From contig RPFO01000002.1 in the NCBI GenBank assembly GCA_009746045.1, positions 2,005,506 through 2,069,505 on the forward strand: a stretch of DNA of 64,000 nucleotides, written 5' to 3'. The position numbers and the translations under genes are program-made. The notes beneath the pieces were generated by a model. The model was given only the letters and a program-made list of their open reading frames with translations, was not told where the DNA came from and searched no databases. This document shows positions 55,201 to 64,000 of this stretch, piece after piece. Numbering within the stretch: the stretch's first letter is position 1; each line of letters starts with the position of its first letter. The DNA comes from Mesostigma viride (lineage: Eukaryota; Streptophyta; Mesostigmatophyceae; Mesostigmatales; Mesostigmataceae).

Positions 55201-58200
55201 ATGCGCCGTTCGCTCGTCGCTATCAGCCTAGTATGCGCTGTTCGCTCGTGGCTATCATATGCGCCGTTCGCTCGTCGCTATCATATGCGCCGTTCGCTCG
55301 TCGCTATCATATGCGCCGTTCGCTCGTCGCTATCAGCCTAGTATGCGCTGTTCGCTCGTGGCTATCATATGCGCCGTTCGCTCGTGGCTATCGTATGCGC
55401 CGTTCGCTCGTCGCTATCAGCCTAGTATGCGCTGTTCGCTCGTGGCTATCATATGCGCTGTTCGCTCGTCGCTATCAGCCTAGTATGCGCTGTTCGCTCG
55501 TGGCTATCATATGCGCCGTTCGCTCGTGGCTATCATATGCGCCGTTCGCTCGTCGCTATCATATGCGCCGTTCGCTCGTCGCTATCAGCCTAGTATGCGC
55601 TGTTCGCTCGTGGCTATCATATGCGCCGTTCGCTCGTCGCTATCATATGCGCCGTTCGCTCGTTGCTATCATATGCGCCGTTCGCTCGTCGCTATCAGCC
55701 TAGTATGCGCTGTTCACTCGTGGCTATCATATGCGCCGTTCGCTCGTGGCTATCGTATGCGCCGTTCGCTCGTCGCTATCATATGCGCCGTTCGCTCGTC
55801 GCTATCATATGCGCTGTTCGCTCGTCGCTATCATATGCGCCGTTCGCTCGTCGCTATCATATGCGCCGTTCGCTCGTGGCTATCATATGCGCCGTTCGCT
55901 CGTCGCTATCATATGCGCCGTTCGCTCGTCGCTATCATATGCGCCGTTCGCTCGTCGCTATCATATGCGCCGTTCGCTCGTCGCTATCATATGCGCCGTT
56001 CGCTCGTCGCTATCAGCCTAGTATGCGCTGTTCACTCGTGGCTATCATATGCGCCGTTCGCTCGTGGCTATCGTATGCGCCGTTCGCTCGTCGCTATCAT
56101 ATGCGCCGTTCGCTCGTCGCTATCATATGCGCTGTTCGCTCGTCGCTATCATATGCGCCGTTCGCTCGTCGCTATCATATGCGCCGTTCGCTCGTCGCTA
56201 TCATATGCGCCGTTCGCTCGTCGCTATCATATGCGCCGTTCGCTCGTCGCTATCATATGCGCCGTTCGCTCGTCGCTATCATATGCGCCGTTCGCTCGTC
56301 GCTATCATATGCGCCGTTCGCTCGTCGCTATCATATGCGCCGTTCGCTCGTCGCTATCATATGCGCCGTTCGCTCGTCGCTATCATATGCGCCGTTCGCT
56401 CGTCGCTATCATATGCGCCGTTCGCTCGTCGCTATCATATGCGCCGTTCGCTCGTCGCTATCATATGCGCCGTTCGCTCGTCGCCATCATATGTGCTTCA
56501 CATGCATACTTTCTTCTTAGCTAGTGCTTTGGACACTCCATGTTCTTCATCATGGTGTCCTTTTCTTTCTCTGTCCTCAGCAGAGTGTGCCTTACATGCT
56601 CATCGTGATCCCGTGGTGTGCCCATGCCCTCGCGCGGCTGCCCATGCCTGCTGCTGGGTGTATGCGTTCCTCCGGCGTTTCCTCGCCATCTCTTGCCTCT
56701 CCTCGATACAGCGCTTCGTCGGCCGGATGCAGTTCTTCCAGGTAAGCCCTGGCACCTCGCACAGGCAGAACGGTGCGCAAGGCTGTGCTATGACTTGGTG
56801 ACGCATTGCTGAGATGTGCACGTGCTGCTGGGTGCAGCAGTGCCAGCAAGCGCGCTCGGGCTACGATTCTATTCCCTAGATGTCAGCTGGGTGCGTGGAT
56901 GTTGGCCAAAGGAGCCTCATGCCATGCATGACAGGCCGAGAAGGATCGTTCTTTTCATGAATGAGGCTTGTAGCACACCAAACCATCTTGTGGATGGTGC
57001 AGGCGCTTTATGCGGATGCCCTTGCCAGCTGCTAGAAACAAGGTACGGCGCCCTGGGTACACGTGCCTCATCAGTTCCGTACACGGGAACGGATTGGTTT
57101 TATGTTTAGTAATGTCCAGCCAAGCACAGGCCGGACGGGGCAATAATTGTTGTGTGCGACTATAGTGTAGTAACATTTGTGCTCAGGTAGTCCCATAAAA
57201 TTTCGCTATGGGGCACCATTTGCATAACAGCCAAGCGCCCTCCGGCTTGGAATGCGATGTCTCCCGCAGCCGGTGGATGGCGCAGACGGATTAGTACAGA
57301 GTTGCAGGAAAATGCTGGCATAGGTGGCGCATGATGTCTGGGGTTGTAATGCTGGCATAGGGGGCGCATGATGTCTGGGGTTGTAATGCTGGCATAGGTG
57401 GCGCATGATGTCTGGGGTTGTAATGCTGGCATAGGTGGCGCATGATGTCTGGGGTTGCTCACCTCCCGCTATTCCCCACCCAGGCTAGCTCTGCGCGGTC
57501 GTACATGCAAGCATTCGGGTTTGCTAACGGTACCACTAGTACAAGTATCAGGTCATTCGTCAACCTGGGTGGTTCGGGTTGTTGGGCATCAAATGTGGGT
57601 GAGGCGTCTCAGGTGGTGGTGTCTACTTAATGCCTTTTCGCTTCATCCAAACTTTGGTGGGGAGGGTGCCACCCATTGCCCAGAAGTGATGGAAGCACAT
57701 CCTGGACTCTGTGCCTATCTTCTGGGTGTTGCAGTTCCTGGGTGCCATGGACATCCCCCTGGACGCGTCCCTGCGGCAGCTCACGCACGGCACCCGCTGG
57801 ATCAACAACGGCTTCCCCTGGCCGATCGGGGGGAAGGGGGGCGCCCCTTCCACGGCGCTACCTGTCAGTCCCGCATCCACAACCAGAGGGGCTGCGCTGA
57901 TGTTCCCGCAAGCACCTGGGAGCCCCCTGGCAGATGCCCTCACCAGTGACGTGGTGGGTGGGCTTGCCCGCCGGTTGCTCGAGGCAGCCATTGACCTCAA
58001 GACGGCGGGGGCGTCGCTGGAAGAGCTCAACCAGCTCGCGCAGGTACCCTTTCCGTACCCTGGATGTGGGGTTGTACTAGATATGCTGACATGTGGGAGA
58101 CGGGCTGCCTTCTGCCATGTGTTCATGGCAGCCTTCACCTTCTTTCTTCTTTCTTGTCGTTATTGAAAGCATCGCTCTCGGCTGCAGCAGCACCAACCAT

Positions 58201-61200
58201 GAACACAACCCAAGCTATGCGGAGCATTGCAGTCATGGCAGCAGCACCAAAGGCAGCAGCAGATGTCCATGCAGCATCAAGTTCTGAAGTAAACAACGCT
58301 AGGCATTGCCAGAGGTTTTTGTCGCTAGAACATCTTGGGGCCATAGCCGTTGTCTGCGTGCCGCAAGCGCACGGTAGCCTGCTGCCCGCTGTCTGCTGCC
58401 CGCTGTCTGCTGCCCTCGTCACCGCTCCCTCATCCCTGCTCCACTCACCAGAGGTCTCCGTCTTGTCAGCTCCCCACGCAGCGCCCCAGCCATCGGGTTC
58501 CTGGCGTGTGTGCTGGCGTGCCGGAGCTGTGGCCCTGGACGGGTACTGCCGCAGGCCGTGACATGAATAGCTAGGCGGGCGGGCGATTCTGTCGGTGGAT
58601 GCGGAGCTGTGCTGACTGATTATGCAAGGCTAACCGGCCGCATGCCTCCCCACCCTCATGCCACCTGCCAATCCACCTGATGGTCCCTGTGGCTCCGCAG
58701 GACATCCAGCCCGATCTGCCCATCCAACCACGGAACGTGGCGGATGAGCTGGCAGACCTTAGCAGGTAACCTGGTTGCTGCGAGTGCCACTTGCGTTGCC
58801 AACCCCGTCATGTGTTGAAGTGCTCGTGGTGCTCCTCTTGCAAATGGTGTGCTCCTGTTGCAAATCGTACGGTGCATCAGCGCTTGAAGCAGTTGTTACA
58901 GGGTTGGACCAACACAGCTTGTAACCAATCGGTGGTCATAAAAGTAACAGCGGCTTGTCCCCTGAACAACCCTCCCCCCCCTCCCCGCCCCCGGGCTCTC
59001 AGACATGGCACCCCCTCCCTGCGTCTCTGTCCTCACTACCTGGTTGCCTAGCTGCAGTTATGGTAGCAGGCAGCCAGCCAACCTGCCTGCGCGTATTCGC
59101 CCAAATAGGTTTGATGAGCTTTTGCTCATTTTATAGTTACATGTGTTACGGGCTCAAAGGGAACCAACCTGCCCTAGGTAGCATAGCTAGCTCTGGCACC
59201 CGTCACGTGGGTACTGTACCAACCTGATGTGGTGCCGGAATGCTGTTCTGACTAGTAGCCCTTGCATCCGACACCCAAGTTTGCGACTCACGATGGTCCT
59301 GTAGTGTCGAAAGTTTGTAGCGACTGGTACCTGTTGGTGCATGCCCCTTCAGGCACGGCGTGCCTGGCAGCGCTATGACAAGTGTACTTAGGTGGCGCCG
59401 GTGACTAGGGAGGTCTCTTTGCACCTAATAATCCATGTGCAGTTAATCATGCGCGAATCGCCACTGCAATTGCCAAGTTCCTTTTTGGCGAATAAGAATA
59501 GGTTGGGGAGTTGCCGCAGGGGTTTCCATCCATCAAAAGCACTTGCTGCAAAATAGGTTTCCAATACTCTCAGAGAGCTAGGTGTCAGTTGCCTAAATGC
59601 ACTGCACTGATACCTGTCGTTAAAGCACCAAAGTTATCATGAGGTGACGAACCTTGATGGCCTGCGCTTGCACCTCCATGGGAGAGATGCCACTTCTTCA
59701 CATGGCAGTGTACTACAGCGTAGATCGTGGGCAGCTACCACCTTGCAGCCTAAGGGTTTTGCTCGTTACTTGAAGCAAGTAAAAATAACGACTTGAAAAT
59801 CTTGCTATGCTGAAGTAGCACGACCAAGCTTGAATTTCCTTTCGGTGCATGATCTGCACTAAGGGCCCTCCAGCGTGCCCTCTTGCCTCGTAATGGATGC
59901 CCATGACAGGTTGGATACTCGTACTAGGGTTGTAATCAATTGTGATGTACTTGGTGTAATGGGTTGTGATGTCGCTCTTGTGAAACCATTCATCGTGCCG
60001 TGGCATGCATGGTATGGCCCACAATGAATCCATCTCATGGTTTGCTGTGCCTGCGACACGCTGCCCACCACGCGCCAGCAAGGACGACTTTGTGGGCGTG
60101 ATCGTGTACAGCGTGTGCGAGCTGGGCGGCTGCCTGCTGCTTCACTGGATCCTCCACAAGCTGTGGGCGCGCATGCAGCGGTCCTACCCCAGCCGCTGGC
60201 CGCAGTTGCCCTCCTTTCTCATGTTTCCCAATCAGGAGATCTCCCTGGCCATGCTCACCTTCCCGTCCATCACGCGCGCATGCACGTTCTACGCAACCAG
60301 TTGAGTGTGGGCTACTAACAAGGATGCTGTATATAGTAGTATACAATTATACAGTAACACATGCTGGGCATGCCATGAACGTGTGCATATGTGCATTGAA
60401 TTCCAGACTTGGCTGTATTGATGTTTTAAATGTGCATGAATTTCCTGGTTTGGTGCGGAGAAGTTTCCCCTTGCCCTAAGTGTCGCTTGGGGGGTGGGGA
60501 GAGACGCCAGCATACATAGCTAGCGAGTCCTGCGCTTGAAAGGTAGTCAGGAGACTCAACAACTAGAGATTCAAAGTAGAGTATTATATGGAGCACGAAA
60601 ATCTGTTGCGTTCTCCCAACAGCGTCCGTGCTTGATGGACACAGAGCCAGTGACGAGTGATGCGTCCGCAAGAAGCGCGGGTCCAAGTGTACAGTGCAAT
60701 GCGGTGATCAGGGTGCTAGGATCAGGGTGCTAGTCAGCACTTTTGGAGCTTTTAGTCCATTCGCTGCGTGCAGTCCAGCTGGGCAGTCATGGTGTGCTCT
60801 AGGGAGATTGGCGCTGCAAGCTGTGACAATCAAACGCATTCACGACCAGAAATGCCTGTCACAAAGTTCAACCTTGCTATGCTGCTGGCTAACGTCGCTC
60901 TTGCCTATGACAAGGCGGTTCCTTGGGGAATACTATTTGGTACCTAGCACCCTGTAGCCCTTTGCAAAGTAGTAGTGACACCGTTGAATTGCTAGGGGTT
61001 ATTTGTAGTGGCCATATGAGTTGGCCGGCATGCTTGTGGGGCATCGCATGACTCTATGCTGCTCCTTACTACCTTCCTGGTGCCTCTGTGGTCATGGTTG
61101 CTGGCAGGCAGCTATGACTGGAGCATCCTGGTTGCCTGCTGCGTGCTGGCCATCTACCCGCTGGCCTTCATGGCCTTCACCTTCCACTTTGTCATCGTGC

Positions 61201-63518
61201 GCGTGCTCAAGGTGCGCCCCACAATACACACACACGCACACACACGCACACACACGCACACACACGCACACACATGCACACACACGCACACACACGCACA
61301 CACACGCACACACACGCACACACACGCACACACACGCACACACACGCACACACACACACGCACACACACGCACACACACGCACACACACGCACACACACA
61401 CACATACACAAACATCCACGTACACTCACACAAGCGCAAGCACACACACAAACAAACAAACAAATAATTAGAATAAACAAACAATAATTATAATTATAAT
61501 AAAATTGACGAACAAATAAACGAGTAAACAAACAAATATGGCAAGACAAGTCAAAGACAAGACAAGACACACACAAGCGCGACCTGGGCACCCCGTGTGC
61601 GCCGCTTGTCGATTGTGCATGCTTGTTAGGCGAGATGGCAGTGCTACCTGCCTGTTGTTGTACGCTTTGGTAGGTTGGGACAGCACTTCCCTTGAACCCC
61701 GTTCTCCCCCGGCTGCTGGAAGCAACAGCACCAGTCCTGGTTCTCATAAGGGCAAAGGGTCCTTGCATGTTGCTCGCTAGACGTGAACAGGGTGCGTATC
61801 AGAGTCTGCAGGACATGGTACCATGAAACGCTTGTTGCAGGGAAATAGGGCTGGCTCCACCCTGCACATGGCTACGGCGCATGGCTGCGGCCCATGGCCG
61901 CAGGGCAGGAGCTCTGCCAATGTGGCATGATGCCAGACAAGTGCTCAGGTGATGTGTACGTGCGGGCTGTTTGTCTGCATTTGGTGTGGGGAGCATGGGC
62001 AGTCGTGCTAATGAAGGAATGGCTAGGCAACCACAGTCGAAATCGGCACCACGGGAGGAGCACAGGGAGGCACAAAGAAGCGAGAGTGACCACGCACGGA
62101 AATGCATGCACGTGGAATTCCAGGGTTCAAGGGGTGGCCACCTTGCAGGGATGGAAACAACCTTGGTGCACCAGAAGGTCTGCGGGCAAGTTAACACTAT
62201 CGCTAGTAGGATGACGTTGTGCAATATGCATGCTGATTGAAGGGTGCATCAGCTTTTGAGGTCAAGCCAGTTCTCATGAAGGTGCTAGCATGGATGGCAA
62301 AAGTTTGTGGTTTGAAGGCCCGGTGCTGAGAATATTCGAAACAGTAGCGATGACCCAGAGGGGACCTGCCATTTCATTGGCGGTGAACTTGTGCCGGCAT
62401 CACACGCCTTGTCAGCAACGTGGCTAATCAAGTGTTCGGGAAGGACCCTCTATACAAGTAGTAAGTAAATACAAACAGATGTGCCGAATATATATACAGG
62501 GACCACCGCCCCGACATGACCGTGCTTGACTACGACGGGCACGGTTGCCACCTGCTCATCGATGTCTCCGTGGCTCGGCCGCTCTCCGGTCGCCACATCC
62601 TCCGGCGCTGCTGCTGCTGTGGCTGAGCGCGACAAGTTTGCCTCCTACGGCAATGTGGGGCCCCACCGGGTCATCCCCTTTGTCCTTGAGGAGTTTGGGG
62701 CCATGGGCCCCAAGACAGCGGAGTTTTTCCACGAGTGCTGCCAGCGCCGTGAAGACCGCCTCGACCTCGAGGGTCAGACCGCCCCGTGGTCTGCCCGCAC
62801 GTGGTCCTCGTATTGGCGGCAGCGCCTGTCACTCGCCCTCACTGGCACCGTGGCTGAGGTGTTATTCCGCCGCACCCGGGCCGACTTAGTCGCGACCCAT
62901 GCGGTCTAGATCCCTCCCAGGCCTGCATGGTGGGCCGGCAGCGATGTGGCTGCGTGTCGTACTTTTGTGATGTAGTTGTACCTTGTGCAGCTGGCGTGAT
63001 CCTTGGATGTCCGTGTCAGATTCCTATTAATTTCTTCAGGGTTCTTCTTCTTTTCTGGTTTTTCCTTATGTTGCATGCCCCTCTCACCTCAGTAACTTAT
63101 CATTCTCAATGAATATATGTACAGGTACACATGTACTAGTATAGCTGTAAGCATCTATTGGGTACGAAGTTTCTGCCTCCAAATGCAGCATCCTTTTTTT
63201 CCTTAACTAAATCTTAATCTTTTTTTGCTACATTTTGTACGCCGTTTGCTGCCGCGTGTCACCGAACTGTGCCTTCCCCCAGCGCAAGGAGGTTGTCTTT
63301 GTGGTGGAGCCAGTTCTGCCAGATAAAAAAACGCACACCTTTGGGGGCACTGTGGCAGTGGCTTCTGCTGTTCAAAAGTTCAAGTCCCGCCTGACGTCCA
63401 ATAAGCCGGTGAACAACACGGTGACGCCCAGGGACCTCAAGCGGGCGGTGACCCGAGCGATCCGAAGGGGGACATGGACCGACCCTGGTGGGGATGTCAG
63501 CAGGAACTACGTGTCGCA
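40246..63518 (+). CDS. Giant beta-helix / proline-rich / Ig-like multipass surface protein, both ends incomplete
   Basis: About 21 exons: 40246-40532, 41928-42017, 42914-42991, 44035-44115, 44969-45040, 45586-45672, 46631-46676, 46903-49086, 49391-49441, 49545-49783, 50412-50484, 51865-52009, 52499-52650, 53476-53588, 56712-56741, 57484-57529, 57735-58043, 58701-58765, 60079-60299, 61108-61211 and 63283-63518. Phases agree except at the 57529/57735 junction. The N-terminal part (AQLIAALGDPSVDDIKIISS, then NANGGAISC, KGGAVAV, AGGGAVQIS) is a parallel beta-helix of polymorphic-membrane-protein type. A proline stalk, a DUF11-like domain and a bacterial-Ig-like domain (SFSIQFSEPVEGFSTEGIRV, VTVQEGAAWDLVG) follow. 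Hydrophobic segments are at 53.5 kb (SSILGTAVAASVVASAVAMG), 60.1 kb (VYSVCELGGCLLLHWILHKL) and 61.1 kb (SILVACCVLAIYPLAFMAFT). The last exon is basic and ends at GTAAGC, or at a TAA in frame. Role unknown: probably a large extracellular adhesin or sensor anchored by a C-terminal multipass region. Confidence 0.75.
41140..41830. repeat. Diffuse AT-rich array built on a TATTTAAATA core
   Basis: The core AATATATTTAAATACTT or close variants recurs about a dozen times at irregular 30-60-bp spacing, separated by GC-richer unique spacers. It lies in the intron between exons 40532 and 41928. Confidence 0.65.
44262..44332. repeat. 14-bp tandem repeat (AATGTAATATATTC), 5 copies
   Basis: Near-perfect array in the intron between exons 44115 and 44969. 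Confidence 0.85.
46903..49086 (+). CDS. Exon 8 of the giant gene: proline-rich stalk and DUF11-like domain
   Basis: Single exon of 2184 nt (acceptor CACTGCAG|GG, donor GTCG|GTACGT) giving 727 full codons. The first part, about 560 residues, is SPPPPNPPPPSPPPP-type sequence with Ser, Asn, Arg, Lys and His spacers, as in extensins and algal pherophorins, where it is hydroxylated and arabinosylated into a stiff rod. The remainder (SALVVSLVTSSGVGQVSLGQ, DVDVTGSPDEDAVVQLSFAN, NVTCSVTCRLGRLAVGASAF) has the spacing of a DUF11/CARDB-like beta-sandwich with four nearby Cys. The antisense glycine-rich frame over 46874-47506 is a shadow. Confidence 0.8.
51865..52009 (+). CDS. Exon of bacterial-Ig-like domain ending at a GC donor
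   Basis: Acceptor CTGCCAG|ACATC; reads (D)ITRPSVAVAG, then ATASFSIQFSEPVEGFSTEG and IRVENGVAL. The pattern F-SEPV-GF-x4-I-V-NG is typical of Big-type bacterial Ig-like domains. The exon ends CTCAG|GCAAGT, a GC-AG intron. Joining to the next exon at 52499 restores the frame (SLLPSDATRTAYQLVVAP) and completes the domain. Confidence 0.75.
52077..52197 (+). repeat. Two extra copies of the exon 3' end plus donor
   Basis: AGAACGGCGTTGCGCTC at 51991-52007 (real exon end) recurs as AGAACGGCGTTGCGCTC followed by GGGTAGGT near 52077-52103, and as AGAATGGCGTCGCGCTC followed by AGGCAAGT near 52172-52197. Confidence 0.8.
52884..53024. repeat. 47-bp tandem triplicate containing acceptor-like sequence
   Basis: Three 47-bp copies at 52884, 52931 and 52978. 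Each holds TTATTGCTTCTCGTAG followed by GAAA, which looks like a 3' splice site. They lie in the intron after exon 52499-52650. Confidence 0.9.
54494..56490. repeat. 2-kb satellite of 26-bp and 32-bp units
   Basis: Roughly 70-75 units. The main unit is ATATGCGCCGTTCGCTCGTC plus GCTATC (26 bp). The longer unit carries AGCCTAGT before ATGCGCTGTTCGCTCGTG (32 bp). A G/C switch at CGTC/CGTG and a C/T switch at GCC/GCT mark sub-types. 32-bp units are frequent on the left and rare on the right, where the array becomes homogeneous. It lies in the giant gene's intron between exons 53588 and 56712. The RSLVAIICAV frames are shadows. Confidence 0.95.
57312..57456. repeat. 37-bp minisatellite, 4 copies
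   Basis: Unit ATGCTGGCATAGGTGGCGCA plus TGATGTCTGGGGTTGTA. It ends 27 nt before the acceptor of the exon at 57484. Confidence 0.9.
61224..61412. repeat. (CACACG)n array
   Basis: CACACGCACA-type repeat starting 12 nt after the donor of the exon ending at 61211, followed by an AAACAAACAAAC and AATTATAATTATAAT tract to about 61505. Confidence 0.95.
62486..63125 (+). mobile_element. 5'-truncated LINE insertion with probable target-site duplication
   Basis: GAATATATATACAGG at 62486-62500 and GAATATATGTACAGG at 63111-63125 (14 of 15 identical) flank the copy. It encodes HRPDMTVLDYDGHGCHLLID, VSVARPLSG, then (frameshift) AAAVAERDKFASYGNVGPHR, VIPFVLEEFGAMGP and SYWRQRLSLALT, ending VATHAV and TAG at 62907-62909. 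The 3' UTR matches 37200-37400. The insertion is in the same orientation as, and inside an intron of, the giant gene. Confidence 0.8.
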
Positions 63519-63522
63519 GTAA

Positions 63523-64000
63523 GCTCAGGCTCTTTCCTGCTTGGGGGCTGCATGTGTATGGACGATGCTTGTATGTGCTGCTGGCGCTTGTTCCTTTTTT
63601 GACAGACTTTGCCAGGTTGACATGCGCACTGCGACATAGCAAAGCCCTTCGATTATGATGCCCGTCAGGCATCTAAGTTTGTGGCAGCCAATTGCGTGGA
63701 GGCCGGCACGCAACTGTTTTACCTAGGCCCCCCTGGCACATCAACTATCTGTAACCTCTGGACGATGGGGCAGACATACTGCACTTGCTATGCTTTTGCT
63801 ACTTGAATATGTATGGCAGCCACATTTGGGCCTGCACCCTGATGCAGAGATAGTCCTCTGTGGCCTGCCTACCTGAGGCTGTGAGAGAAGCTAGGGCGCC
63901 CTACCTTTTTCTCGTCGTGTAGGGGTTGAAGGTTCCTTTATTGGTACCCACATGACGCAGTCTACGAGCTTTTAACTAATCACCATAGTGCTCCATAGCG
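63523..64000 (+). other. Downstream intron or 3' flank of the giant gene
   Basis: If GTAAGC at 63519 is used as donor this is intron; if TAA at 63520-63522 is read it is 3' UTR. No further coding exon was recognised before the window ends. Confidence 0.4.

Noticed and set aside
54494-56490. CRISPR array or repeat protein (RSLVAIICAV)
   Set aside because: The units are adjacent without unique spacers, the DNA is eukaryotic, and the frames are open in several phases only because the unit lacks stops.

Overview
The window looks like nuclear DNA of a green alga, probably a prasinophyte-type chlorophyte. Genes are broken into many short exons with GT-AG introns, coding GC is high, and there are pherophorin/extensin-like SPPPP repeats, a plant-type aminoalcohol phosphotransferase, a GT29 sialyltransferase-like gene, and very long tandem repeats inside introns. 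The genus cannot be read from the sequence; a Cymbomonas- or Pyramimonas-like alga is only my guess.

Layout. (1) 1-2.7 kb is a cluster of degenerate retroelements: a 487-bp (ATTC)n tail, an L1-type ORF1 C-terminal remnant, a reverse transcriptase remnant and a tRNA-like SINE. (2) About 3.78-18.6 kb, minus strand, is a gene for a CDP-alcohol phosphotransferase of the AAPT/EPT1 family. I rebuilt 13 exons from conserved peptides, splice sites and matching phases. The N-terminal exon(s) and one exon near the C-terminus were not located. Its introns hold one large tandem array after another (AGGGAGC, CCCA twice, a 19-mer, and GGGA over 1.75 kb). (3) 19.8-20.4 kb is a (CCCTG)n array. (4) 22.3-23.95 kb, plus strand, is a two-exon GT29 sialyltransferase-like gene with a predicted signal anchor. 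(5) About 24.0-37.4 kb is a transposon-rich interval: several truncated copies of an L1-like LINE (ORF1 and ORF2 C-terminal pieces), ORF1-only derivatives, a 1.3-kb inverted duplication, a second tail-to-tail palindrome, SINE copies and a MITE candidate. (6) About 40.2-63.5 kb and probably beyond the window, plus strand, is one giant gene for a surface membrane protein: parallel beta-helix coils, a proline-rich stalk of roughly 560 residues, a DUF11-like domain, a bacterial-Ig-like domain, then membrane-spanning segments. Its introns hold a 2-kb array of 26/32-bp units, a (CACACG)n array and a LINE insertion with probable target-site duplication.

The genes do not form a pathway. AAPT makes phosphatidylethanolamine/phosphatidylcholine in the endoplasmic reticulum, the GT29 protein should act in the Golgi, and the giant protein should sit at the plasma membrane or cell surface. 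The most unusual signals are a 23-nt micro-exon that carries a catalytic Asp, repeated duplications of exon 3' ends with their splice donors, a one-exon-per-coil beta-helix, a GC-AG intron with a triplicated donor, and introns dominated by G-quadruplex-prone satellites. All gene models are manual reconstructions without transcript evidence.
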